Origin: Ascidia mentula
Taxonomy: Eukaryota > Chordata > Ascidiacea > Phlebobranchia > Ascidiidae
Direction of reading: 5' to 3'
Assembly: GCA_947561715.1 (NCBI GenBank)
Contig: OX387200.1
Location: 20,214,501 to 20,278,500 of the forward strand
Length of the DNA stretch: 64,000 nt
Each line of letters starts with the position of its first letter. Within the stretch, counting starts at the first letter, position 1. This document shows positions 26,211 to 37,046 of the stretch, piece by piece. Both the position numbers and the translations under genes were made by a program. Under the pieces are notes generated by a model. That model did not search any database, had not been told where the DNA came from, and saw only the letters and a program-made list of their open reading frames with translations.

Positions 26211-26610
26211 AGCAAAATACCCTCGAAAATTACGTGGATGGTGATCAGGGTTTCTTTGTGTGCTTAACGGTAGCTATTCTACCATCCTGCTGTGCGGTAT
26301 GATTGTTCAAAATTGAATAGTGTAGTTACGTATCTAAAGGAGGTAGAGAAAATCTCCATATTGCCATAAATTACTTTGGTAAGTGTGCGGACATGTTGGT
26401 GTTGTAGTGTTATGAAAAGACCAGTCATAATGTTCTGTTCAAATCAACAGCTTCGCTTTAATGCCGCCAAGTAGCTGCATGCTATACGTAAGTTAGGTTA
26501 CAGTAGTTGTGATTAGCTTCTAGTGAGCGGCTAAATCACACCCATACCTCGCGATGTTATACTGCTAACGATTATTTTTATTTCTTCGTAGCCGTATTGC
26601 TTACAAAGAA

Positions 26611-29600
26611 ATGAAAATTCACTTCTATTACCTGTTTTTGTTTCTAATGATGGCTGTAAAGCCGTCGCGTTCTGGGGGATATCGCGAAGTAAAGGAATGT
26701 CCGAAAGGAGTTCAAAGAAGCCGGTGCGCCAACCTTTGTATGTTCAGCCAAAGCACCAAGCTGTATTTAAACAACAGAGGTTTGTTGTGTTTTTGCGTTT
26801 GCTCATCAAACCCGCACTGTACCTTAAAACTGTTTTCTCTCACTCGCTTGTCGTTTACAGCAAAATCCTTGTATTTTGCGGAAAAAACAACCACGCGGAC
26901 GAACAGAATTTAAACGAATGACGTCTGTCTTTTTGCGTAAAAAAACTACTTGAAACAGTTCTTGTGCCTTGATGTATTGGCAAAAACTCTTAAAGGTTCA
27001 CATTTACGTTACATGCGTACACGTAAAACTGTTTAAAATAAGGTTCAGGGGCTCAGTAACGATTTTGCAGTTTCTTTAAGCCAATCGTTTACTATAATTT
27101 TTAACAGCGGACTTCGGAATTCTTGTTAGGACTAACAATAAGATGATGTTTCGGAGTCGCCTGAATAATAGCGAGGTCACGTGGAGATTCAAACATGTCT
27201 CAAGTTTAGTGACCAACATTTTGGTCACAGTTTTTTTCGAATCAAAGTAAGTGTGCTTCCCTTTTTACCATTTTATATACCATAAACTTGGTGTCGCTGT
27301 TACTTTGCCTGGTTTTCTTGCATGGGGAACTTACATCCCACACTTTTTCAGAAAAAACTAGATCTCTGCAAACCATTCCATATATATCCAAAAACGACTG
27401 ATATCACCTCATGATTCTAGGGCCAAACTGTATAATTTGCATCACATTTTCTTTACCCAGGTTCGATGGAAACCTGGCAACATACGGGACTCCAATTGCA
27501 AGCTGCTGTCGTGTGCCCATCGAACACGGGAAATGCAATTTGAAAGCTGACCAATCTGGCTTCTATTACATTGGACTGTCTTACAATAACGAAACGTTTG
27601 CACTTGCAAACCCATTCCACGAAGTGGGTAGGTACTGGTATTTAAAAAATCGTGCTTCACTCTTAATACGTTTACCGGTCGAACGTTATTAAGTAGACCT
27701 AAACACAAGACGCTATTCCAATATAAACACTCTCCATTTGGGGTCTCTATACAACTATTAAATTCTTGTGTTTGTCAATGCAGAGGACTTGGCAAAGCAT
27801 GCGGTTGGGTGTAGATTAATCGACAACATCACCAAGCTGTGTCTCTTCATCGACCAAAAGTCTGGTGCGATGCAAGTGAAAAACCTCACCGTTAACTTAA
27901 TCGCTACCAACGGCCAAATATACAGTCGGGATAGAATTGAACAAAAATTGCAAGACTTTTGCGCATACCAGTTGCCAAAAAGTAAGCGTCAATAATTTGA
28001 TATTCGTAAAGATACAGAGCGTTTTTCCCGATTTGTCGTAAACGAGAGGCTAAACACTGTTCAATATCAGTTAAACATAACTATTCATTTTCTGTTATTT
28101 TCTCGTAGTTATCATTGAGCGGTTTTTATAAACTCCTAAATCGATTGAGAGAAAGTTTTCATGAGAGAAAGCGGACACCGAAACGTACTTATCTATGTAT
28201 TGTGCAGATGTGGTACTGAAGAATGGCATGACGCTTGCTAACAAACACCTCCTGAACGCGTTTTTCAATAGAAATGTTTACGATATAACAACGTACTATC
28301 GTAAGGAGGCGAGAAACAACTGCACGCGCCATGAGCTGGAAGTGAACGAACATCTGTACTTTGAGACAGAACGTGGACACCTGTTGTGTTTCCGCTTTGG
28401 TAACATTGCACAAACTGAAGAAGCGAAACACTACTGCATGCCTGGCAATGGTAAGTTATGACAGCAATACAGCAACCACCTGTGTTACATAACCTAGCAA
28501 ATACGTCACGTATTCTTTTCTTAACACTGGCTTCCTAATTTTGCCAGAATCTGTCTTCTAGGCATTTGCCAATTTAACAATTTATGTTGATAGTAGCCAA
28601 TAATTATTGTAATGTGGTTTGAGCATATAAGTTAGTCACGCTTTAAATTACTTTACAGAAACAGGCATGGGCGAAATACCGTCCCCCAAACCCGTAAATC
28701 ACCCGTTGGAAGTCACAGTAATCCTATTGGCGATTGGAAGCATCGTCCTGGTGACTTTATTTGGGTTTCTACTTTGTTCTTTGTCGTCGCCAGTTAGGAC
28801 TTACCTTCAAAGCCTGAAGACCCTGCCACGTAACTTGGTATGGTTTTTATCATTTATTACTTGAATCTCAATGTTCTCTGACTCTGTTTGCAACGGGTTT
28901 CTGCGCATTACATTCCGAATAGTGTTGATGCTCATTTCGTATACAGGTGGAATTGCAGAAAAGCATGGACGACCAACAGAGTTCAGATCGGTTTTACGAA
29001 CACGAAAAAAGCGACGAGTTCGAACCTTTTACTTGGAGAAAACCTCTTCCAACAGGTTACGACTGCTTTTAAATGCGAATGGAAATTTTGTACTAAGGCT
29101 AGATAATTGCATACAATAGTTTTGTGCTCAATAAAATGGATTTTACGCTAAAAAATTGGTTTTTACGCTAAATACAATAGTTTTGACGCTGAATAAAATG
29201 GTTTACGCTTCCTTCGTAGGCTTTTAGTTGTAGGACTAACATTCAAACAAGCCAAACGCAAATGCTCATAGCGTAACTACGTTACTACATGAACCATGAT
29301 TACACGGCGTGATTTTGGCGCAACAACGGTGTATGTACCGCAAACAGTAGAATTGCTGTTTGTACAACGAAGAGAAAACCGCAGTGCATTTGGTCGTAAC
29401 AGCGCAAAACATTACGGTTTGCAGTTCTTGGAAATATACTCTTGCGGGTTAGAGAGGTTTAAATCGACGTGAAGGTTCAATGCACGCAATTCCGGTCTGA
29501 CTATACACAAAAAAGCATTCTATTCATTTATTATCTTGTACCATTCACGATTTGCGCAGCGTTGCCCATAACCGATGTCATTTGGGGATAACTCACAATC

Positions 29601-30483
29601 TGAGGTTTTTCGTTTGTGTCTTTTCGGTATTGTTCGCAACCACGACCGACTGGGTGTGAAACCCATTCACATTCGCACGCAAGAAATTCGCAAATAACGG
29701 ACAAATCATTTTTTAATAGATGACCAAAGTAGCTTCAAGTTCTCTGTAAACGACGATGAGAAAACCAGAATACAACCTGATTATGCCGAAGAGGTTCCAT
29801 CAACAAGAGGTGGGTGATTCGGTTTTTATGTAATGTTTGTGAAGAGTTTTATGTTCTTGATCTACCCAAAGAATTTAAACGCCTTACGTGTGTAGAAAAC
29901 CAAAGTTCACAGTTCTGGAATTGACTTAAAACCAACAATGGTCCATAGGCCGGCGTTTCCAAACCAATAAACGTACGCACTGATTGCATGTTTTGCAGAA
30001 AGAAGATACATTCGCTGCCAACAACCCGAGCCTGTTGAGGGGGTTTACACAGCGGTTTCCGACAGTGGGTTGCAAATCGACACAAGTTCTGGCATCGACT
30101 CATCTGGCTCCAGTGGATGTTTCTCCCAAAAAGGTCGTGGAAATCGAGTCTGTTTATCAGAGGTCTCTGCAGACACTGGACGCGGCTCTTCCACTTCCTA
30201 TAGCGACAACGAACCTGATGCACCTGAACACCAGTTTAAATCCATAAAATCCGCCGGCTTAAACACCCTTGATACCCGCCACCAACCGAAAGTTTCCCCG
30301 AGCAATGACGACGTGTTTTTCCCAGTTGTGCCCGATGTCACTTGTGTTGGAGATTTTCCTGAGCCTGGCACGGAGATCAAAATATTTCAAACACTTTTCC
30401 TGAAGCGAAGCAGTGCAGATTCTGCTGTGGGGTGTGTGTCGCAAAGTGTGAACATTCCAGACTATAGCGTACTACAACACTAA
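26611..30483 (+). CDS. R2: class II cytokine receptor-like type I membrane protein, paralogue of R1
   Basis: Nine exons: 26611-26779, 27108-27246, 27461-27627, 27784-27981, 28208-28450, 28659-28837, 28947-29055, 29720-29809 and 29999-30483 (592 aa). The exon order and every intron phase are the same as in R1; exons 3, 5, 6 and 7 have identical lengths. Leader about 1-24. Domain 1 shows EVTWRF, ILVTVFFESK and SCCRVPIEHGKCNL; domain 2 shows YDITTYYR and LLCFRFGNIAQTEEAKHYC. Membrane helix about 325-348, box1-like TLPRNL at 360-365, EPFTWRK, and tail tyrosines in DYAEE, VYTAV and DYSVL near the end. Exon 2 and the first half of domain 2 differ strongly from R1, whereas exon 5 and part of the tail are nearly identical. 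Intron 7 carries a repeat copy (29130-29415). Type II cytokine receptor is my best call; an unrelated tunicate-specific receptor with FNIII-like folds cannot be excluded. Confidence 0.6.
29130..29415 (+). repeat. Copy of the ~410-bp dispersed repeat inside R2 intron 7
   Basis: The stretch containing AGCGTAACTACGTTACTAC, CAACAACGGTGTATGTACCG and GTAGAATTGCTGTTTGTACA matches units at 40.6-40.87 and 41.03-41.28 kb with few changes. It contains the hairpin AAACAG..CTGTTT. No coding capacity is seen. Confidence 0.75.
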
Positions 30484-32164
30484 AATCCCCATTGGCCCTT
30501 AACGGCAAAGCAGTTGTGCTTTCCATTTGCGGGACCAGACGCGAGTCTGCGTGAACTTTATCGTTTAAACGTCTTGTAATAACAAGTTAAATATTTTTTA
30601 CAGATTTGGGAACTTTCCAGCAATCCGTCTGTACAATGACAGCCACATTAGGGCATTTGATTTGACCATGGCTTTGTTATTGAAGCAACCATTTCCAACG
30701 GTAAATTGCGCCAAGAGAATACAGAAATAATCGTTTTCAGAATATACGAAATTTTATTAAGTATTGACAAATGAACTTTGGAAATTGAGTCGGTCAGAAT
30801 TTTTAGAGCAGCTTCTTCATGGTGTGTTTTTCATAGTTTTTTTTCAAGTTTGGTTGCTTGTGTTTGAGAACCGCATTATTGTGTTTGAGGTGTACAGTGT
30901 ACATATGTTCATAGTTGCTTCGCCCAGTTTTAGCATGTCTATACTATGTACATACTCTAACTTCTGGGGACATAGATCCTCATATCGAGATATTTTTTTC
31001 CCAATAGTGCGTCAAACCCAGTCAATCTAAACTCTTATAGTTTTTTCGCCTAAAATCTCAAACAGGCGCAAGATTGCAAGAACCATGTTATAAAAAAGCG
31101 ACAGCCGGGACTAGCGAAACGTCACACATACAATTAATTATTACATCATAGACGCGGAACATGACATCATTGCTGACAACCTTAAGCATCACAGATCGCC
31201 TGACGTCGAAACAAGTTAAATTTACTTACGAAACCATTTTAAATCGAATTACTGGGGCGGTTTGTTGCAACAGTGTATCGTTGTGCAATCAGTTTTATAT
31301 CTCCATATCGTATCGCTCCCCAGTGCGGTCGTCGCAGACCCAAGTTTTGCAAACCATGTCGTCATTTTCATTTAAATATATTTGTCCCAAAACTTGTTAA
31401 AATTTGATGCTTTTTAAAATTCATTCATTTTCAGTTTATCGATTTACTTGCGTTTTTGTTTTCTCGTTTCTCTCTTGCCAGGTTTCTATATCGTATCGTA
31501 GAAGAGCAACTTTTTCGTGCATACAATTCTCGGATGTATTGGTATTCTGTGATTTTATGGCGTTGATGTAAAGTTATTCCGAAAATAACTGTTGCCTGTT
31601 TACTATCGTATTATCGAATTTTGTGCGTTCTCTACTATATACAAACCACTACTTCTATCTTGTCTCGTCTGGAAATATTATTTTGGTTTGTGCGGCAAAA
31701 TGTCATAGTAACATCTAAAACAAAGCCATTGCCACCATAAAGTGATATTTATTAGAAGGTCGATCAGCTGTTTTTAGTACTGTGGTTTGGGCGACACCTT
31801 GCGGTATGTAGCGCAAACGACTTTAGTGATAATAATAGGCATTTCTTTGTCAAATGCACGTCATTAATAATGCGTTAGAGTACATACACGTAACAAGGAA
31901 ACTGTTAAGTTACATAAAAGATAAACCTGTGTTATAATTGTTTTCAAAATATTTGCAAGGTGTTAAAGAGCATCGATTGTCCGTTTGCATTTTAGTAATA
32001 ATTATTAATCGATGCTATGATAATTCCAAAAGCAAATAAATGCAATTGCAAAAACACAAAAAAGTATGTACAATTATTTCAAACATAAACGAAATTTTAA
32101 GCAAATCAAACAACGCAGTAAGTTGACACATAATCAGCAACAAGCCGACGTGTGTTAAGGCTTC
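30484..32164. other. Spacer between R2 and GTPase gene A (converging genes)
   Basis: This 1.7 kb separates the 3' ends of R2 (+) and gene A (-). It is AT-rich and no further exon is supported. It should hold both 3' UTRs. Confidence 0.5.
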
Positions 32165-35100
32165 TTACGAAATGACGCAACCGTCGTTCTTTCTTCTCTG
32201 CGAGAAAGAACATGTGTAAACAAAATTAAAAAAAAACATAAAAAACTCAAAATTTGCGAAATCAAAACAACAATAATTCAGCAAAAACAACAAAATAAAA
32301 AAAAACAACTAACCTTATTCATTTGATTCATTTGTTGACGCATCAATTCGAGACTTTTTTCGGTGCGCTCCCTTGCTGCTTTTGCATCCTCATAACGGCG
32401 ATCGTCTTGAGCCTTAATCGCATCGAACATCTTTTGTTGCTGCTGTCTCGCAGCCTGTGAGTCTCTTTCTCTGGCTTCTTGCTGTTGTTTGAATGCTTCT
32501 TTTTGATCTTCGTAGCGTTGGCGATCACGTTCAGCCTCCTGTTTGCGATTTTCCTCCTGTATTCTGTATCGCGCCTCCATTTCCTTAAACTGCTTTTTTG
32601 CTTCTTCCGCTTGTTGCGAGTTGTCATCTGCCATTCGACGAATTTCTTGTTTTTGCTCCTGAAACCGAAGTTTTGCCTCCGCTGCTTCTCTCTTTCTGGC
32701 AATCTCAGCTTCTTTGTACAATCGCTGTTGTTCCTCCAATAGCCTTTTTTGATCCTCTGCATCCTGTTGTCTCTTTTCCTCTGCTTCTTGAAATCTTCTT
32801 TCCTGCTCTTCAAGACGTCTCTTCATTTCCATCGCCTCTTTAGCATGTTGCTCCGCCGCTTCTTTCATTTGCTCCTCTTGCTTCTTCATCATTCCGCTCA
32901 ATAGGTCTTCGCGATGCTTGGCAATCTTCGCTTCGTCTTCCCGTCTGTTTTCCGAGTCTTGCAGCTCCAACTTCTTGGCATAATACGAGGACATTGCGTC
33001 GTAAATTTCGGCGATATCGATCTCTAGCATGTTTCGGTAATCAACAATCACATCCCCTCTTCCAAACTTGGAGATGTTGTCAAATCTACCCAGTGTTTCA
33101 AGAAGAAGGAGTTGGTGGTATTGATACAGATCTGCCAGCGAGCCAGTGAAAGTTTCCAAAGTCTGTTTGCAATTATTACAATTAATATTCTCAATAAAGG
33201 CTTTTAAAAAAAGTTCTGCATACTAACGTTTTTCATGTCACTTTCGTACTGTTTCTTTTCTTGTTCCATCAGTTTTCCCAGTTGAAACTTTGCGACGGAC
33301 TGAAATACATCAAATTATCAGTTGGTACAACCCCAAAACCGTTTCAACTTGTTACATATGAAAATAAAATCATTTTTTACCCTTTAATTATCTTTAAATG
33401 CAATACAGTTTTTTTATTCTCAAGTCCTTCCATGTCTTACTATACCTCACTGAGTGTATAAGGATCTGGAACTTGATCACTTAGAAGATTGTCACAACAA
33501 GTCGAAACATAATCGAAGAGCTGTTCCCCATTCATTGGCTTTCCATTTAAATCAAGTGGAGTAAGATTGGATTGCAGGTACTTGAACAGATCTCCGGCGT
33601 GTTGCAGAAATTGATTTCCGGCGGCTGTACAGTAAAGAAATAGCCAGTTAATGAGTATAAGATTATTAGCAGTATTACGTATGTTGTTACAGCCTAAATC
33701 GATTGGCTTGTCTTCCTCCTTCCGTGACGTCACGCTTTTGTCGGGGGTCGGCATTCCAAACGCTTTTACAGAGGTAAAAACATGTCTCAAATTACGGATA
33801 TTTTCGTTCACCGACGCAGTTTTGTCGTCCGACTCTTTGAGTTCTTCCTGAAGATAACGTTCCCCTGCTTGGATTCCAAACCCGTAATCAGGAAAAGGGA
33901 AATCCCGTATCAGGAAAAGCAAATTCTGGTGGGGATCGACAAAATGTTCAAGGTCATAGATGTGCTAAACAAAACGAATCACAAACCTGAAAAAACGCTT
34001 CGTCTGCTCCGCTGTTCACGTATTTCGCTGTCTGTGTCCAAAACTGTAACAGTAAAAAATACTGGTGTATTAGTCACGTACGAAATAATCATTAAGGTCA
34101 TTTATGGTGAAGAGAGTACCCCCCAACTTTCTCCATATATCACAGTTGCACGTACAAAGAATACATGACAAATAGCCTGTTTTTTTTGTACCTTTCTGTA
34201 AAAATACCACGGTAAGGAAACACATCACGGTCAGGTATTCTAAACAACTCTACTCTGTAGGATGTTTCATAATTAGGATGTGGTTGCCAGTAGCACAAAA
34301 GATACTTGGATTAACAAACAAACAACAAACCAAGTGTGTGAATCTCTTGGTATAAATCAGTATTTCTCTTTTTTTCTGTACCGCCTCCCAAACACCTTAG
34401 TCATTTAACAACGCCAAACAGAACAGACAAAAAACACAACGAATATATTTGTTGCTTGTAAATTATTGCGATGAGTGAGGTTAGTGCAATGACACCAATT
34501 TCTCAATACAAGGTTTCATGTCGGACAAAAACAATCGTAAGTCTCCTCAATTGTCGATATCAAGACGATTTCTTTTCCATCTAAAAAAGTGGTGAATGCG
34601 CTGAACGCACGTTCCACCAAGTAAGAGCTGAGAAAATTACGGAAAGGTGCTCGCGTACCACCTGGAATGCGGTTATACATACCACTAGTGGTAAACGTAC
34701 CACCGGTTGGGAAACACAGACTTACGCTATAAGAGAAAATGTTCCACTTTCTACGTATTTTGCAGTTTGTGTCCAAAACTGAAAGGATAATACGATTGCA
34801 AACTCCCCCAGGGGGGCTCAGGCGCCCACTTTGGGAACCACTGGTATAAACGGTACATCACTTACGTCAAGGTATTCGAGGTCGTTCGCTTGTATTTGAC
34901 GCATCAGGTTGAACACGAGGTGTGAGCTCATGAGAGTGGCGAGAGCAAATATCTGAGAACATTCCTTCTTCGACGTTTGGCTGTCGAACATCCCTTGTGT
35001 GTCCATCAAATACAATGCAACCTAACAAGCAAATGTTATGCATTATTGTGTGTCTATGAGTAATAAAGCCACCTCGAACCAAAGCAAATGTTGCAAGAAC

Positions 35101-35799
35101 AACAAGTAACGAATTTCTATATGACACATGAAAAATGCTGTACATATAACAATCAAGCAATAATACGCTAGGTGGTGACCATGGGCTTTTGTCAAAGAGG
35201 CGCATCAAAAGCCATCTATTGTCAGATAGTAAATATTGATACACTACTTTCTCGTTAGTCTGCTTATGTTTAAAATTTAATGACTCACTTGGCCATTCGA
35301 TGTGTTCACCATAATAGGTCGGTTTAAAATCCATATTCCTTCAGTGTTTCGCTTCGGGCCTCCTCTCCAATCAAACGCTGCATGCAGACCTACTTTGCTG
35401 CCCCACATGTACGACAACGTAGATTTCTTCGGCAATCCCTGAACACGTGTTTTTTTGAAAAAAATAGTTGTAAAGCTTGTTCTTGACACTTCTCTGCCCC
35501 CAAACCAATTGTAGAGTAACGTAAATACGAACCAACATGCTCACCTTGACAAGGAACTGCAAAAACATGTTAAGAATGAACGACTTTCCTTTTCGTTTAT
35601 CGCCACATATAGCTATTAGAGCAACCGGTTTGTCCCAGGTCTTCTTTAAAACTGTTTTAAGTCCTAATGTGTTGAGCTCTAATACATCATCCGGGCCCTT
35701 CACGAGCACCTGAACAGTATCGTATTCGTCTGCGAACAAAAACTTGCTTTAATCGAAGGTAACAACAACATAGGTTTAAAATGTGCACTTACCTTCCAT
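32165..35799 (-). CDS. Gene A: atlastin/GBP-like large GTPase with coiled coil and CaaX tail
   Basis: Ten exons: 35793-35799, 35545-35729, 35289-35438, 34866-35021, 33987-34043, 33691-33925, 33446-33624, 33228-33299, 32314-33162 and 32165-32197 (640 aa). GTPase motifs: P-loop GDKRKGKS 45-52, WRGG..RNTEGIW about 88-100 (switch I), DTQG 121-124, and the RD guanine-specificity motif in LLFLIRDF near 192. Spacing and WRGG..TEG are atlastin-like; the fold belongs to the GBP/atlastin dynamin superfamily. Residues ~350-630 form a Glu/Arg/Gln-rich coiled coil in place of atlastin's membrane hairpin. The last exon adds RRKNDGCVIS, a polybasic CaaX box like those of prenylated GBPs. The first coding exon is only 7 nt. 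Intron 4 contains a hAT-like insertion. Likely role (inference): prenylated, membrane-binding, nucleotide-driven oligomerising GTPase, possibly immune. Confidence 0.85.
34358..34843 (-). mobile_element. hAT-like insertion in gene A intron 4, with a stray exon-5 copy
   Basis: The minus-strand end reads CAGTGGTTCCCAAAGTGGGC, typical of hAT terminal repeats. The other end starts CAGTATTTCTC (8 of 11 matching). Flanking 8-mers GTATAAAT and GTATAAAC look like a target-site duplication with one change. Inside, minus-strand frame 34516-34700 encodes FLSSYLVERAFSAF, resembling the hAT transposase C-terminal dimerisation region. The block also holds a second, broken exon 5 (FWTQTAKYVESG, about 34737-34784) closer to gene B than to gene A. 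A second TIR-like GTTTCCCAACCGG near 34703 suggests nested insertions. Confidence 0.5.
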
Positions 35800-37046
35800 T
35801 TCTACAGATGCTTTACAAGACTGGGCAGCATGTAAAATATTGCTAGCAAAAAAATCCTCTGCAAAACACGAAAGCGCTTAGCTATGGTGTCGCCAAGTGT
35901 ATATTTCTCCTTACCACGCTTGTTAACACACGTCTGGCCGCTTGGAATGATTTCGCAGCGACTCTTAAAGGCTGACAAGAGGAACCAACACTCTCAATGA
36001 AAGGAACTGAAACCGCTGTTTCGCCAAAGAGCGACGGCGATACGGGAGGAACCAAGATAGTCATGTGACTGAATGTTTGTGCGCCGCATGCGCAATTCGC
36101 CCATGTGCGAAAATACGTCACGTGGTATCTCGTGACAGTTTATGAAACAATCCTTTAAAGGTATATACAATCGCCCTAACGATTCTAAAACAACTGCTGC
36201 CGTTAGCAAAGGGACATAAAAGCAAACTCGAGATTGGATGGGTAATTAAACCACCCATGGTAAACTGTGAAAATGCAAGGCCTGAAATCAATATCGTTTA
36301 TTTACTGCTGTTTGTAGGCCACAAGTGATATGGAATTTTTAGTACGTTTTTTTATTTTCGGGTGCACTGCTTTCAAGGACTTTTGCAATTCTGTACCTGG
36401 CGACTGTTCCGCTTGTTTGCCTATAGCGACTTCTCGTTCTGGTGACTTAAGTAGGGGGCATAATATTCCTCGAAATTAAAAAAATATATTATTGCATGGG
36501 GAGATACACAGCAAGGTTTGATGAAGTCCCTGAGAAGATGCTGTAACCAACAGTGGACCATAGGCTACACAGACCTGGGGTAAACCAACGAGTTTCTGCA
36601 AATACCTTTCTTGCAAAATCCCAATTGCTTTTTTATTTCCCTTTATTGAAGTTTGCCTATCGATTGTTTGGATATCGAAACTTGATTTAATGGAGGTGGA
36701 GATATGACGCCTTAGCACCAATTTGTACAACACCGTTCAAAGTGTATTTTTCGAAGCAGAAGCCGAAGATAACAACAAACAGATCATATCAATCTTTGGT
36801 TGCTAGCGAAACAACAAAATAATAAACATTCCGCTGCATAACATCTGTCTGATAATTATGAAGTTGTTAATTTAGCAAAAGATACCAAATTATCACAAGG
36901 CAAAGACAGTGTACCAATACAGAATTGTAGCAATATTTACATACAACAAAGTAACCACAGAATGAGGAACCAAGTCGTACTGGATCAAAATGCGCTAAAA
37001 CGTGAATCAATGTACACATCAAAAACACTGTGAGACACATAAGCGT
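35800..37046. other. Gene A promoter region and spacer to gene B
   Basis: No coding exon is supported. This contains the 5' flank of gene A with the ISRE-like motif at 35999-36012. The right end (around 37.0 kb) is the 3' flank of gene B, whose AATAAA (minus strand, 37045-37050) overlaps the stop codon. Confidence 0.5.
35999..36012 (+). promoter_or_regulatory. IRF/ISRE-like element upstream of gene A
   Basis: GAAAGGAACTGAAA contains AANNGAAA, the core bound by interferon regulatory factors, and a second GAAA half-site. It lies 200 bp upstream of the gene A start codon. AAGAGGAACCAA stands just before it. Gene B has both motifs in the same order in its own upstream region. Confidence 0.4.

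Larger units (their letters stand above)
18812..26610. other. Intergenic region between R1 and R2
   Basis: A poly(A) signal AATAAA at 19004-19009 fits R1, 193 bp past its stop. The remaining ~7.5 kb shows no exon set I can support; short open frames lack conserved motifs or splice partners. It contains the hammerhead copy at 23189-23248 and simple AT-rich tracts. Confidence 0.5.

Noticed and set aside
13884..30483. R1 and R2 as class I cytokine receptors, IL-17 receptors or scavenger receptors
   Set aside because: No WSXWS motif, no SEFIR domain and no CCP/SRCR cysteine patterns were seen. Class II-type features fit better, though not proven.
32479..32843. Plus-strand open frames of 80-90 codons opposite gene A exon 9
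   Set aside because: They are complements of the low-complexity coiled-coil exon; Leu/Phe/Ser-rich mirror of Glu/Lys codons.
34737..34791. Use of this block as exon 5 of gene A
   Set aside because: It breaks after FWTQTAKYVESG and gives no donor in phase. The intact 57-bp exon at 33987-34043 fits both neighbours.
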